The notes: generated from the sequence alone by a model not told the origin. A stretch of DNA of 64,000 nt from Acanthosepion esculentum (GCA_964036315.1 OZ038517.1:53378288-53442287), one strand, 5' to 3'; positions 9,381 to 20,340 are shown, counted from the first letter of the stretch. A program made the numbers and translations.

Positions 9381-9600
9381 TATGAAATGGACAAAGTCCG
9401 ACAATTATTTAAAGACATTTTTTTATGTTTAACATTCTTTTTATAGATACAAGTATTTAAGTAAATGCTCTGTTTATAATAAACAGTATTAAATAACATT
9501 TACCGGCCTGAATGTCCAAGAAATTTTCATAGAAAATATTCGTCCTCCGACAGGATTCAAACCTGTATCCTATATGGATATATATACAGTTTCTACCAAG
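9376..9600 (-). mobile_element. Class II tRNA-derived SINE, reverse copy
   Basis: Reverse complement of the SINE at 11810-12090: 3' end GACAAAGTCCGACAATTATT at the left, ACATTTACCGGCCTGAATGT in the middle, and the T-arm region CGACAGGATTCAAACCTGT at the right. The head is cut off near 9590. Confidence 0.8.
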
Positions 9601-10050
9601 ATGGAAGCAAAGATTTTACAACCATGAAAAGTCGGATTGATATGGAAGCAAATATATTTCTTAGTCATTGCCAACGCATTTCGTTAATCCAGGCAAATTT
9701 AAAAGCAAAATATTTCTTAGTTACGTTAAATTCAAAATATTAAATATGGAACAAAAAAGTAGGGCAAATTAAAATCTAAAATGTTCAAAACACTGACCTT
9801 ACGCAACGACAGTTTCTACCAAGATGGTTTCATCAGGCAGTAAGTATATGTACCCATATTTAGTTCATGGTTTTAAAATCTTTGCTTCCATATCTATGGA
9901 TAAAAAAAGAGAATGTTGGAAAATATATTTCTTAGTCATTACTGACACGTTTTGTCAATCCGACTTTATCAGGGCAGGTTTAAAAGCGAAATGTTTTTTA
10001 GTTACATTAAAATATTAAAAAGGCAACACTCCTTTGTACGCCTCCTTCTG
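9600..10050 (-). repeat. Degenerate repeat with hammerhead-like relics
   Basis: A ~75-bp sequence recurs at 9650-9725 and 9915-10005 (TATTTCTTAGTCATT, TAAAAGC(A/G)AAAT). On the - strand it includes CCTGATAAAGTCGGATTGAC followed by AAAACG, and at about 9795-9845 CCTGATGAAACCATCTTGGT then AGAAAC. These look like decayed CTGATGA-stem-GAAA motifs. No gene is seen. Confidence 0.4.
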
Positions 10051-10179
10051 AGTATTGGTCACTTCTTTTTTTTTTTTTTACTGAGAAAACTAAAACAAAT
10101 TCCATATCTATATATATTTTTTTATTTGAGCAAGAATCTATTTTGTTGAACTCAACTGACAGTTGTGTTTAAGTTTTTA

Positions 10180-10558
10180 TTGTATTTATTTTAATTTTTG
10201 AACAAGACATTGTGCATCAGAATCAAAATTGTGGATAAACTATCCAAAGTTCCTGTTCTCTTCTGTATTTGTTCAAGAACAACATTATTGGGTCGGGGTG
10301 CAATAATTGTTGATAAGTGTTTGCTTTACATTAATTAATTCCTTAGAATTTTAATGGTTTCTTTAATTGCTTTTCGTAACAGCTTTTTTATATCTGTGAG
10401 GACATTCACTGTTGTCAATGAGAAGGCACACATTTTTGCTTGTTTTTTTATACCATCTCCTACAGTGAAAGATATTTAATGTGACATTATGTGGAAAACT
10501 TTTAGTCACAATAAAGCCCTGTGTCACTTTGGTCTTGGAATATGTGTTTCTGTATATA
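10180..10558. other. No gene seen
   Basis: AT-rich sequence without a repeat family I can place, splice-bounded coding stretch or RNA gene. It ends at the TA flanking the mariner element. Confidence 0.4.
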
Positions 10559-11221
10559 CGAGGTTAAGTCAAAAATTATCCGCACTTTCACCATCACATA
10601 CCTTTAGGTTTATCACACTGCCTTCTGCTTATGCCCGCTTAGTTGGTACTATTATGGTCACGTGATCAAAGTTTGAGCTTGATCATGCCAGTTTTATTAC
10701 TGCTGTTACAGTGTAAACATGGCTACTCCACTCATAGTGTGAACCAAGTAGGAAGAAAGAACTGTGATCTGATTTCTCTGGTCAAAATGTGTGGCAGGGG
10801 CTGAAATTCATCGAAGGCTTTTACTGCAGTACAGTGCACTACTGTGTGGAATTGTGTATGAGTGGATTTTAAAAATGGCCAGAAAAGTGTAACGCACAAA
10901 GAAAGAGCGGGATGCCTGTCAACCTCTACCACTGACGAGAAGATTCAGCAAGCTCAAGAGATAGTTTTGGTGAGTTATCATCGATGATGTAGCATGTTCT
11001 CTGCAGATTCAGATCACTACACTTTGTTCTTCCTTGAGGCACACTGCTTGCAGAGAGGCCATGTTTACACTGTAACAGCAGCAAGAAAAATGGCACAATC
11101 AAGTTCAAACTTCAATCACGTGATCACAATAGTACCAACTATAAGCACACATGTGCAGAAGGCACTGTCACAAACCTAGAGATACATGGTGAAAGTGAGG
11201 ATAATTTGGGACTTATCCTTG
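10559..11221 (+). mobile_element. Mariner deletion derivative with long inverted arms
   Basis: 663-bp element flanked by TA. Its ends are inverted repeats (CGAGGTTAAGTCAAAAATTA against CAAGGATAAGTCCCAAATTA), and similarity continues for about 160 bases (TAGTTGGTACTATTATGGTC, CATGTTTACACTGTAACAGC). Internally, 10871-10975 encodes FKNGQKSVTHKERAGCLS and TTDEKIQQAQEIVLV, the linker after the mariner helix-turn-helix. The DDD domain is missing. Confidence 0.85.
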
Positions 11222-11301
<80 letters not shown>

Positions 11302-11319
11302 TATTTTAAGACAATTTTA

Positions 11320-11735
11320 TGTTTAACGTTCTTTTTATAGATACAAATATTTAAGTAAATGCTCTGTTTATAATAAACAGTATTAAACAACATTTACCGG
11401 CCTGAATGCCTGAGAAATTTTCATACAAAATATTCGTCCTCCGACAGGATTCAAACCTGTATCCTATATGGAACTGTATGAATGTCCGAGAAATTTTCAT
11501 AGAATCAGTTAAAAGGCACATCAGGCTATATGACGGTTCCGTATAGGATACAGGTTTGAATCCTGTCGGAGGACGAATATTTTCTATGAAAATTTCTCAG
11601 ACATTCAGGCCAGTGAATGTTGTTTAATACAGTTTATTATAAACAGAGGATTTACTTAAATACTTGTATCTATAAAAAGAATGTTAAACATAAAAATGTC
11701 TTAAAATAATTGTTGGACTTTGTCCATTTCATAAT
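11320..11735. repeat. Two class II tRNA-derived SINEs head to head
   Basis: The left arm is the SINE in reverse (3' tail ACGTTCTTTTTATAGATAC first, tRNA-like B box inverted at about 11445-11462). The right arm is the same SINE forward (GGATACAGGTTTGAATCC at about 11556, tail to 11735). The two meet near 11500, making a ~200-bp-arm palindrome. Confidence 0.85.
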
Positions 11736-11809
11736 GTGTGACGTCATTTGTTTACATTTGATACGCCATGAGCAGACATGAATGTACATGAAAGATTGAA
11801 GTTTATAAG

Positions 11810-12088
11810 CAGTAAATTCGACCTTGCCAACTGAACGATCCTCTGTGGCAGAATCGGTTAAAAGGCACATCAGGCTATATGACGGTTCCGTATAGGATAC
11901 AGGTTCGAATCCTGTCAGAGGACAAATATTTTCTATGAAAATTTCTTGGACATTCAGGCTGGTAAATGTTGTTTAATACTGTTTATTATAAACAGAGCAT
12001 TTACTTAAATATTTGTATCTATAAAAAGAATTTTAAACATAAAAATGTGTTAAAATAATTGTCGGATTTTGTCCATTTCATAATATAT

Positions 12089-12090
<2 letters not shown>
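11810..12090 (+). mobile_element. SINE derived from a class II tRNA, full copy
   Basis: Head 11839-11923 folds like a tRNA (separate entry). Body: CATTCAGGCTGGTAAATGTT, AATACTGTTTATTATAAACA, TTTACTTAAATATTTGTATC. 3' end: TTGTCGGATTTTGTCCATTT, then (TA)n. Pieces or palindromes of the same family are at 9376-9600, 11320-11735, 14685-14812, 41509-42070 and 49354-49475. Confidence 0.88.
11839..11923 (+). tRNA. tRNA-like SINE head, not a functional tRNA gene
   Basis: Acceptor stem TCCTCTG (11839-11845) pairs with CAGAGGA (11916-11922). The T arm is ACAGG-TTCGAAT-CCTGT (11899-11915), directly next to the acceptor as in a real tRNA. CGGTTCCG forms a long variable arm, pointing to a Ser/Leu-type class II ancestor. 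The D and anticodon arms pair poorly. It belongs to a repeat family, so I read it as the SINE promoter. Confidence 0.8.
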
Positions 12091-12154
<64 letters not shown>

Positions 12155-12169
12155 GTATAGAAATAAAGT

Positions 12170-12557
12170 GTTATTGCTGACAATGTAGTTTGAACACAGA
12201 TCACCAGTGAGCAAACACGGACAATTCTATTATTAAATAAGTAACTTACGTGATCGTAACGGAAACATATAAATGAGAATAAGTGTGACGTCTAAGTGAT
12301 CGCTGTTCTCTATTCTATCCACTATACTATTTCTCTATACTGATCATTATACAAATTATTATTCAACAATTACTATTTGAACAAGTATTATTAGTGCAAG
12401 TATTATTTAAAGGCATTACTACTACCAGCATCTGCATTTACAAAGTCTCATCTACAATGAGCATTTCCGAAGTGATAACAAGCATTCATTGACCTAACGA
12501 AAGTTACAATGAGTGAGTGTCTAAAATCACAAAATTTATACATATATATGTATATGT
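12170..12557. other. Unassigned sequence
   Basis: Non-microsatellite stretch rich in ATTATT and ACTACTACC motifs. No splice-bounded coding exon, RNA gene or repeat family was recognised. It could be part of a solo LTR, but no terminal repeats are visible. Confidence 0.35.
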
Positions 12558-13378
12558 ATGATAAGATAAAGAACAAATAGAAAACATTTATCAACCTAAC
12601 ATTTTTCACTTTTATTAAAGCTTCATCAGAGAATGAGATATGGAGAAAAATAAATTACTTACAATGTAAAAGGCTGTATCTTTGAACATAAATGGGATCT
12701 ATGTTTTGACAACTATTTAAACTCACTTATAATACAAAAAAATAAAACTGACCATAACTTTGATTTTGCAAATGCCACCCTAATTAAAAATTAACTTAAT
12801 TCTTTAGGTCAAATATACATTGAGAAATTGCTAATAAATATTTAATTAATTATAAACACTCATCAAATGCAATATATTACATCACCAACCTTTACTGAAT
12901 CTGTTCTTAAAGAATCTAACGTATATTTATCTAAAACATTATGTGTGTATATAAAAATCTTCCCAAATCAACATACAAAAAACCATCATACCTGTTGTCT
13001 ACTAGGTATATGCATGCACACACATAAACGCACTATCATCTGAATCCCATATAGACAAAGTAAAATTATTATACACTTACATACATAAAGCAATATTTAC
13101 GGTTTTTCAGTTAGGCTTGGAATTAATTAATTTGTTAGAACTTCGAAAGGACATGTCATCTCTCCTTGAATTTGGAACACCACAAATTATACTAATGTTG
13201 TTTAACAAGTCGACTGCATGTGAAACCTGATTAACCAATAATAATCAAGCAGTACAAAAGTAAAAACATCAAAATTTTAACTTCTTTTTCTCCACATCAC
13301 ATTCTCTGATGAAGCTTTAATAAAAATGGAACATGTTATATTGATAAATGTTTCCTATTTTTTCTTTATTTTATCATT
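12558..13378. repeat. Inverted-repeat element, ~95-bp arms
   Basis: Left arm from about 12558 (ATGATAAGATAAAGAACAAA, AAACATTTATCAACCTAAC, TATTAAAGCTTCATCAGAG) is repeated inverted at about 13285-13378. The ~630-bp interior is AT-rich with no coding sequence. On the outward-facing strand each arm has CTGATGAAGCTTTAATAAAA, a possible decayed hammerhead-like box. Confidence 0.8.
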
Positions 13379-13624
13379 CTGTCAGATTCCAAGCCATATT
13401 TGATATGTATTTGATCTCAGTTCACACACACACATACATATATATATATATAATTATGAAAGTAGAGACCTTAGAAATCCATGAAAATATTTTATTTTGC
13501 AAAACTGATAATTCAGTTTTGTCTCATCAGACCAAAAACAGTTCCAACAATAAATGAATTTGAAATTTTACTCGGCACAAAATGAAATATTTAAACATAA
13601 ATTATGTTTTAAAATATAGATTCA

Positions 13625-13875
13625 AAATGGGGGAATGGAAAAAGAAAGAAAGAGAAAGGGGAAGAAAAGAGAGATATGTCTGTCTAGAGATATATAAAGA
13701 AAGGGAATCATAGTGGATGAGGGTAGACAGGTTGGCCTATTTCCACCGGAGGTGAGAAGTGAAGTAGAGAGGGTATCTTCAAAGGCGAAAAGAGACAAAG
13801 GAAAGAGAGCAAAGGATAAAGAAAAGAAAGAGGAAGTAAACGAGAGAAAGAAAGGGGAAACTTGAGAGATGATTC
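13625..13875 (+). repeat. Purine-rich tract
   Basis: About 250 bases dominated by GA and AAAG motifs (GAAAGAAAGAGAAAGGGGAA) with few pyrimidines. The long - strand frame here is a by-product of base composition. Confidence 0.75.
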
Positions 13876-13879
13876 GGAA

Positions 13880-14225
13880 TTGGCAATCATCGGTGTTAAA
13901 AATTGAATATATCCAAAAATCTTCTGTTCAATTCATGTAGTTATTTACGATATCAATACCCATGTAATTTTTTTTTTAAATAGTTGATTAAGAAAATAAA
14001 ATAGTAAAATAATGAATAATTTTCCTAAAATTATATAATAATTTTAAAAAAATAAATATATATGTAAAAAGATTTAAAAAAAAAAAATAATACATTGTAA
14101 CATTCACAATGTCTCCTAATTTCTGTTCAGTACTTACATCCAGCATTTGCAGATGTTAAACATAGTTTATTTTAATTAGCATTTTATCACTTTTATTTTT
14201 ATTACTTCTATTATTTAATATATAT
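13880..14225. other. No gene seen, AT-rich
   Basis: AT-rich sequence with A runs and ATTTTATT motifs. No recognised repeat or coding content. Confidence 0.4.
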
Positions 14226-14637
14226 ATCATATGGTGGACTCTCCCGTCATATTCAACATATGAGCGTCAAGCAGCTCAGTTCCTAGGAACTGACAGCCCA
14301 GGCACCAGCACATATGATTTGATTTGCTTTGTGCAGAACCAACCGCACTTTTTAAAAGGCCAAACACAGAGACCTGGTGCACTACATGCCACAAGGTCTT
14401 CAAACGATACTCCGCATGTTTTGAATTCAGAGTTGTCCTTCTCCTAAACCAGTTGCCATCCAAGGCTATAGAACTCAGTCTGTCCTGCTATTTACCCATA
14501 GCTGAAGGGAGAAGAAGAGGATTAATACCTTTCCCAAAGTTATTAGCATGTAAGCGAATGTAATGAATTTGACTGGAAATTGAACTTGGCTCTCCGATTC
14601 CTCAATCCTAGCTCCTAACCACTACTCCACCATGCCT

Positions 14638-14676
<39 letters not shown>
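14225..14676 (-). mobile_element. tRNA-derived SINE, reverse, plus (CA)n
   Basis: On the - strand the element begins near 14640 with GGCATGGTGGAGTAGTGGTT (A-box region) and AAGTTCAATTTCC (B box), then the body with AAAGGTATTAATCC, CTTCAGCTATGGGTAAATAG and GACAGACTGAGTTCTATAG. At its right side is a (CA)n run (14641-14676). Confidence 0.75.
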
Positions 14677-14679
<3 letters not shown>

Positions 14680-14708
14680 TTTTGAATTGGACAAAGTCCG
14701 ACAATTTA

Positions 14709-14812
14709 TTTAAAGACATTTATGATATGTTTAACATTCTTTTTATAGATACATTTGCTTAAATATTTGTATCTATAAAAAGAACGTTAAACATATCATA
14801 AATGTCTTTAAA
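14709..14812. repeat. Palindrome of SINE 3' tails
   Basis: TTTAAAGACATTTATGATAT... reads out and back around a short centre at about 14751-14770. It consists only of the terminal ~50 bases of the tRNA-derived SINE, in inverted copies. A perfect version is at 49354-49443. Confidence 0.92.
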
Positions 14813-14886
14813 TAAATATATATATATATATAAAAAGATATTTTGTAGGTACAAAATTTTATAACTGAAATGAAGGTGTTAAGCTT

Positions 14887-15071
14887 AATATTACTAGACA
14901 TATTAAAATACTAAAGCAAAGAATAAAAAGGGAAGCAAACGATTTCGTTCCTGCTCTTCAGGCTTCTATGGGAGATTTTAATGTAATTAAAAAACAGAAT
15001 ATGCAAGAGTGGGAGTGAAACCGGTTGCTTCCCTTTTTATTCTTTGCTTTAGTATTTTAATATGTCTAGTA

Positions 15072-15079
<8 letters not shown>
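14887..15079. repeat. Foldback element with hammerhead-like core
   Basis: Arms 14887-14939 (AATATTACTAGACATATTAA ... GGGAAGCAA) and 15026-15079 are near-perfect inverted repeats around an ~86-bp centre, with (TA)n on the right. The centre holds the hammerhead-like motif on the - strand and a decayed counterpart (GAGTGGGAGTGAAACCGG) on the + strand. Confidence 0.9.
14931..14969 (-). ncRNA. Minimal type I hammerhead-like motif
   Basis: On the - strand: GAAGC (stem I), CTGAAGA, short stem II GC-AGGA-AC, GAAA, a very short stem III region TCGTTT, then GCTTC closing stem I. Stem II follows A9 directly with a G-C pair, as in the canonical core. The inverted partner near 15002-15033 has GAAACCGGTTGCTTC, suggesting an ancestral stem III of ACCGGT. 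It is a short structure that would probably need dimerisation to cleave. Confidence 0.5.
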
Positions 15080-15134
<55 letters not shown>

Positions 15135-15137
<3 letters not shown>

Positions 15138-15723
15138 GTGTAACAGCAAAGTTGTCGAAATCATGTAACAACATAATTATCCATCCTACAAAATGTTAAA
15201 TATCTAAAAAAAAACACTAAACTAATTGAGTTTCATTTTTCCATGTTTTCAGATAAGACGTTTAGCCATATTGACACCATTTTTTGTTAAAATTGTTTTG
15301 TGTCAGACCCACCATGTCTTCCCAACTGAGCAATGGCGAGAGAAAAAAGATCGTTCAGGGCTTCAGTAATGGTACCAATATTCATACTCTGGCTTCCATC
15401 TTCAAAGTCCATTGAAGAACGATCAGGAGAACGGTGAATAAGTTTAAAAAAGAAGAGTAAAGTGGATCAGGAGGTCACAACAGGAAGAGGGATCATCATT
15501 TCAACTTAGAGCTAAAGAGATCAATTAGAAAAGATCCAACTCAATTCATATGACATTTGGCGCATGAGAGAAGAGTTTCAGGTATGACGGTTTAAAGAGC
15601 AGTGAAAAAGACTTGGAAATGAAATTGTATGTGAAAACTGTGAGACACCTTGTTACTCTAGGACAGAGAGCTACGAGGTTAGAGGGTGAAGATCATCTTG
15701 AATAAGAGGGAAAATGATCCTGG

Positions 15724-15779
<56 letters not shown>

Positions 15780-16044
15780 AACTTTATTTCAATACTTCAT
15801 AAGCCTCTGTTCCTTAACTATGATTAATTAATGATGAACATGTCATTTTTGTTTATCATTGTTTTCATCAGGATTCTTCTTTTACGCTTAGGGAGTAATT
15901 ATACATTTTTCTTGCTCAAAGTAGGATCCAATAGTGTGATAAAAACCTCAGAGAATTCCAGTAAGATATCTTTAATTAATCATTTCTAAGATAGAATGGT
16001 TCAAATCTTAATCAAACAATTGGACAATTTTGCTGTTACACTTG

Positions 16045-16045
<1 letters not shown>
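15135..16045 (+). mobile_element. Tc1/IS630-type element in (TA)n
   Basis: Inverted ends CGAGTGTAACAGCAAAGTTG and, at the right, CAATTTTGCTGTTACACTTG, both abutting TA arrays. An internal (TA)n expansion lies at 15727-15776. The left half encodes the start of a transposase; the catalytic part is not seen. Confidence 0.82.
15314..15600 (+). pseudogene. Tc1-type transposase N-terminus, broken
   Basis: Starts MSSQLSNGERKKIVQGF and continues SNGTNIHTLASIFKVH, then a stop, RTIRRTVNKFKKEE, another stop, and later LKRSIRKDPTQFI. This is a helix-turn-helix region of the Tc1 type. At least four stops follow. The DDE core was not found in the remaining ~430 bases. Confidence 0.75.
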
Positions 16046-16082
<37 letters not shown>

Positions 16083-16164
16083 AAATGAGAGAAAGGACCA
16101 ATAGAGTAAAAATCCACAGTTCATAGCATTTACTTTTTTTTTAAAAGTGCTTAATTCAAAGAGC

Positions 16165-16275
16165 AAAAAATTATTATTATATTTTTATTATAAGAGATTA
16201 TAAAATTTTTTTAGAGATTCTTAAAATGTTTTTATTATATTCTCTTATAGTAAAAATATAATAATAACACACACA
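16165..16275. repeat. AT-rich hairpin
   Basis: TTATTATTATATTTTTATTA then AAGAGA is mirrored by TCTCTTATAGTAAAAATATA then ATAATAA, with a ~50-base centre. No coding content. Confidence 0.8.
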
Positions 16276-16631
16276 CATATACATATATATATATATATAT
16301 ATAAATATATATATATATTGTTTAATATAACAGACAATGAATATCTAACAAAATTACATTTCAAACTAGTCACAACACATTACATTGCATCTAGAATTAA
16401 TTAATATTAATAACATCTATTAAATATATAATCATATATATTAAATATATAAATATTAATAACATCTGTTATTAATATTTCGGACTCTCATGTGGTATGA
16501 CGTCATAGAACAGCATCTTGAACTTATGCACTGCATCTGCTATTCCTCAAACATTATCGTCGCATAGCAAACTTCTATGTCAGCATAACAAAATATCATC
16601 TTCAATGCTGAATATCTTTGTTTAAATGTCT

Positions 16632-16668
16632 GTATAACCACCCTGAAGATGGCTCATGTGAGCTGAAA
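16632..16668 (+). ncRNA. Hammerhead-like box, single copy
   Basis: CCTGAAGATGGCTCATGTGA then GCTGAAAG: CTGAAGA core, extra T, stem II GGCTC-ATGT-GAGCT (one G-T pair), GAAA. I cannot find a convincing stem III or stem I, so it is at best a relic of the same motif class. Confidence 0.3.
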
Positions 16669-16859
16669 GCTTAGATCAAGAACCAACTTAATAAAAAATA
16701 TCCAATTGTTGGATAATTTTTGTCTTTATTTTCACGTGAAATTAAAGCAAACATACGAAGTTTAGAATGGCTCATGATCAGACATAATAGACATTCATTG
16801 TCTGTTATCTTCAACAATATATGTTTAAATAATGATCTGCTGCCCCAGTACACTGTATA

Positions 16860-16904
16860 TGTGTGTGTGTGTATGTATGTATGTGGATATATATATGTAT
16901 GTGG

Positions 16905-16986
<82 letters not shown>

Positions 16987-17015
16987 ACACATATATAGAT
17001 ATATATATATATATT

Positions 17016-17056
<41 letters not shown>

Positions 17057-17083
17057 ACACACATATATATATATATATATATC

Positions 17084-17114
<31 letters not shown>

Positions 17115-17115
17115 C

Positions 17116-17150
<35 letters not shown>

Positions 17151-17151
17151 C

Positions 17152-17182
<31 letters not shown>

Positions 17183-17239
17183 CCACATACATATATATAT
17201 CCACATACATACATACATACATATATATATATATATATC

Positions 17240-17277
<38 letters not shown>

Positions 17278-17507
17278 CCCCCACACACACACACATATAT
17301 ATATATATATCCACATATATATATATATATCCACATATATATATATATATCCACATATATATATATATATATATCCACATATATATATATATATCCACAT
17401 ATATATATATATATATATCCACATATATATATATATCCACATATATATATATATATATATCCACATATATATATATATATATCCATATATATATATATAT
17501 ATCCCCC

Positions 17508-17558
<51 letters not shown>

Positions 17559-17585
17559 ACATATATATATATATATATATATATC

Positions 17586-17616
<31 letters not shown>

Positions 17617-17650
17617 CCACATATATATATATATATATATATATCCCCCC

Positions 17651-17682
<32 letters not shown>

Positions 17683-17685
17683 CAT
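16860..17685. repeat. 820-bp TA/CA-interrupted microsatellite
   Basis: Long (TA)n array punctuated about thirty times by TCCACA, TCCACACACA or CCCCCCACACACA blocks, giving irregular units of 12-40 bases. All four long frames here translate to Tyr-Ile runs with no biological meaning. The alternating purine-pyrimidine composition favours cruciform or Z-DNA formation. Confidence 0.97.
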
Positions 17686-17959
17686 ACTTTTATTCTTTAT
17701 ATTGATAAAAAAAAAAATAATATAAGTATGTTGGTGTCTTTTAATGTTTTCATGTCCACCAGACAGTTGTTGTATCTTTGTCTTTTTGAAAATCAGGTTG
17801 ATTCCATCAAAGAAGCTGTAATGTTGAAATTTCTAAGAGGATGCTCATACAGGCCAAAAGCTGACAAGTTCTCAGACCAACCATTCTGATGTTTGGTCAT
17901 ATTTTGCAAAATATCCTAGGCTGAGAACTTTTCAGCATCTCCTCATACTTTTTTTTTAA

Positions 17960-18990
17960 TGTTTGTTGATTTCATATTCTTCTTCTTGTCTTCGTCCCTT
18001 CAGGATGTGGGCAATCATTGTTCACAATTCCCCGTCTTTTGTAGCTCTTAGAAAATTTTGTCCTTTTGCAATATCGCCTAAATATGTGTTAAGCCAACCA
18101 ATTACACAAGCTCGTTAGGTTGGGTATGTGCTGTTTTCCTATGCCTTCAATATGTCCTGTGAATATCAAATTTTCCAAGCCCTCTTTCCTCATTATGAAC
18201 CCTAGAAATTTTAACTGTCTCTTCCTGAGGTTAAGTATAAGTTTCCTTTTTGTTTCCATTTTCTCTAAAACTTCGTCGTTACTCACATGTACAGTCCATT
18301 GTATTAGCGTCCTTCTGTAGAATCACATTTCTGTTGCTTCATGTCTCTTCTTCATTTGTGAGGAGTTTGTCCCACATTCACTACCAACTATTATCTATCA
18401 GCTAAAATTTCATTACTCTTTTCTTTGTTGTTGATGAAATTATTCTGTTTCTTAATACTTTGCTTAGCTTTTGGAAGGCATCTTTGGCCATCCCAAAGCG
18501 TCTTCAAACTTCAGTGTCGCACTTTCGGTCCTCAGTTAAAACACTTCTGAGATATTGAAATTGTTGTACTTTTTGGATTTTGGTATCTCTAATTTATAAT
18601 TTACATTTTGTGCCCTCTCTCTCTTTTAATGGCAACCATACATTCTGGCTTCATACAATTGAGGTTTAGTCCTTTCTTCTTGCTTTCCTTCACTACCTTC
18701 TGTTGGAGTTTTGTAGTTCTCTTCCCATGTCTGCTATTAGCACTGTGTCATCTGCATATCTTATGTTGTTCAGATTGTACCCACCAATAATTAATCTCGG
18801 TAGGACTTGTAGTGCTCTTATGACGTGTCACTTATGTAGGAATTCCTGCAGTTTTCTTTCTGCGTCTGCTATCAACACTGTGTCATCTGCATATCTTATG
18901 TTGTTCAGATTGTGTCCACCGATAATAAATCCTGGTAGAACTTCTAGTTCTCTTAGAACGTTCTTTTACAGTCATAAAATAAAACACTTT
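17960..18990 (-). pseudogene. RTE-like LINE with duplicated YADD segment
   Basis: On the - strand the reverse transcriptase palm motif appears twice: NIRYADDTVLIADAERK near 18895-18845 and NIRYADDTVLIADMGRE near 18765-18715. The second is preceded by a second copy of the VLPRLIIGGYNL leader, so about 130 bases are duplicated. Further down is METKRKLILNLRKRQLKFLG with FIMRKEGLENLIFTG (18089-18286), the C-terminal region. Stops and frameshifts throughout; a dead copy. Confidence 0.87.
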
Positions 18991-19033
18991 TATCTGTTTT
19001 TAGTTTATTTTAATTTAATTTATTCTCTTGCAG

Positions 19034-19085
19034 ATGTCCACTTGAACGTTGGGAATATGCATATACAAAGTATTTCCCCCAAGAG
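19034..19085 (+). CDS. Exon 3 (in window) of unrecognised host gene
   Basis: Acceptor TTTATTCTCTTGCAG and donor GTTTGT bound 52 bases. The first base completes the split lysine from 6105; then CPLERWEYAYTKYFPQE follows and the exon ends in phase 0, exactly what the exon at 22342 needs. The aromatic-rich WEYAYTKYF is the most distinctive part of the protein and the best query for identifying it. LINE sequence lies on both sides, but neither the motif nor the splice sites belong to those LINEs. Confidence 0.78.
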
Positions 19086-19269
19086 GTTTGTTTATTCTAT
19101 TTGATGCATTTTTGTAAAATTGTTTTATCCGTAATATTAATAATAATAATAATGTTGCAGTCTAAAATTGATGGTTAAAAATGACTTTGAGCAAGTGAAA
19201 CCTATGGGTTTTAGCAAAGACCGTCCTTCTTTGAACATCGTGGACTGGTGCTACAAAATCATAGATAAC

Positions 19270-20340
19270 CGTAGCTAATAAGAGAAAGCACATCACTCGA
19301 GGACTAGAAACAGCAGCAGCAACAAAAATGGATAGCAAATGTAACTCGAAGTAAAAATAAGGGCGTAATCAAGATGTTGACGTTCCACACTACTTCAAAT
19401 AAAAGGTTAGGAAGGAAACCCCCAACAATACTGGAAAGAGTGATAACAACTACTTGAGAAACCTGTTTTCCTGGAAATTGTGGAGAGCCATGATCACCAA
19501 TATTCTGAAGGGACAAGGCACATAGAAGTGTCAAAAGGATGTTTTTCTCTTCATACCACTATCACATGATAATTTTTATTGTTTTCAAAACTTAATTTTA
19601 GAATTTTGATAAAACCATAAGAAACTGAATTTATACATTTAAAAAAATTTTTTTTTGATTATCTATCTACAAGATTATTAGTTAATAATTACTAATTAAC
19701 CATAACTATACAATACTTGAGGACTACGACCAACAGCAGTGACTAAAATGGATAGCACAATCAAAGAGAAAATAATGACATAATCAAGATGTTAACCTTC
19801 CACACGACTTGAAATAAAAGGTCAGGAAGAACCCCCCATCAATACTGGAAAGAGCAATAACAGCTACTGGACTTGAGAAACTTGTTTCCCTAAAAAAAGT
19901 TTTAAGAGAAAGATTTCATAAATTTCAACCAACAGAATTACTGGCTAGCTGTCTTTAGGCTATTTTTACTTATGGAATAGGATATAAGGAGGATAAAGCT
20001 AGGGAAGGAAGATTTATTCTCTGATCTGCATTTCCCCCATTATGAGCATTATTATATCTGGAATATAATAACACTGTAGTTTATTGATGGAACAGAATGG
20101 CTGAAAGGAAAAGGAATGACAAAAATGCTTTCTTCTCAGAGAGATTTTTTTTACCACTAAGACATACACAAAACTATATATACATATATATATATATATA
20201 TACATGTGTTCCCCACAGAGAAAAATATATCACATATATCTACGCAGCAAAGCAGAGTGTAAAGAGAAACAAAAAGGAAAATTCTTAACGGAGATACTCT
20301 TGTGATTGGAGAAACCATTCCAGATTCAAACGTCCTGGAT
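19270..20340 (+). repeat. Intronic repeat, copies 1 and 2, with LINE tail
   Basis: A unit with AATGGATAGCA, ATAATCAAGATGTT, CTTCCACAC, CAATACTGGAAAGAG and GAGAAAC(C/T)TGTTT occurs at 19290-19480 and 19720-19920, and a third time at 25215-25420. Between the first two, 19460-19535 is an RTE LINE tail (TGGAGAGCCATGATCACCAA). A second module with ACCACTAAGACATACACAAA and CAGCAAAGCAGAGTGTAA follows at 20150-20340; in the third copy this module comes first. Confidence 0.85.

Noticed and set aside
11839..11923. Functional tRNA gene
   Set aside because: Acceptor and T arm are good, but the D and anticodon arms pair badly and copies of the same head lie in other SINEs nearby.
13480..13545. Hammerhead-like motif around CTGATGAGACAAAACTGA
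   Set aside because: On the - strand the box CTGATGA is followed by a long stem, but GAAA is replaced by CAAAA and stems I and III are absent.
16671..17725. Several long open frames (up to 330 codons) on both strands
   Set aside because: They translate the TA/CA microsatellite into Tyr-Ile, Val-Asp-Ile and His-Thr runs in all frames; no real protein.
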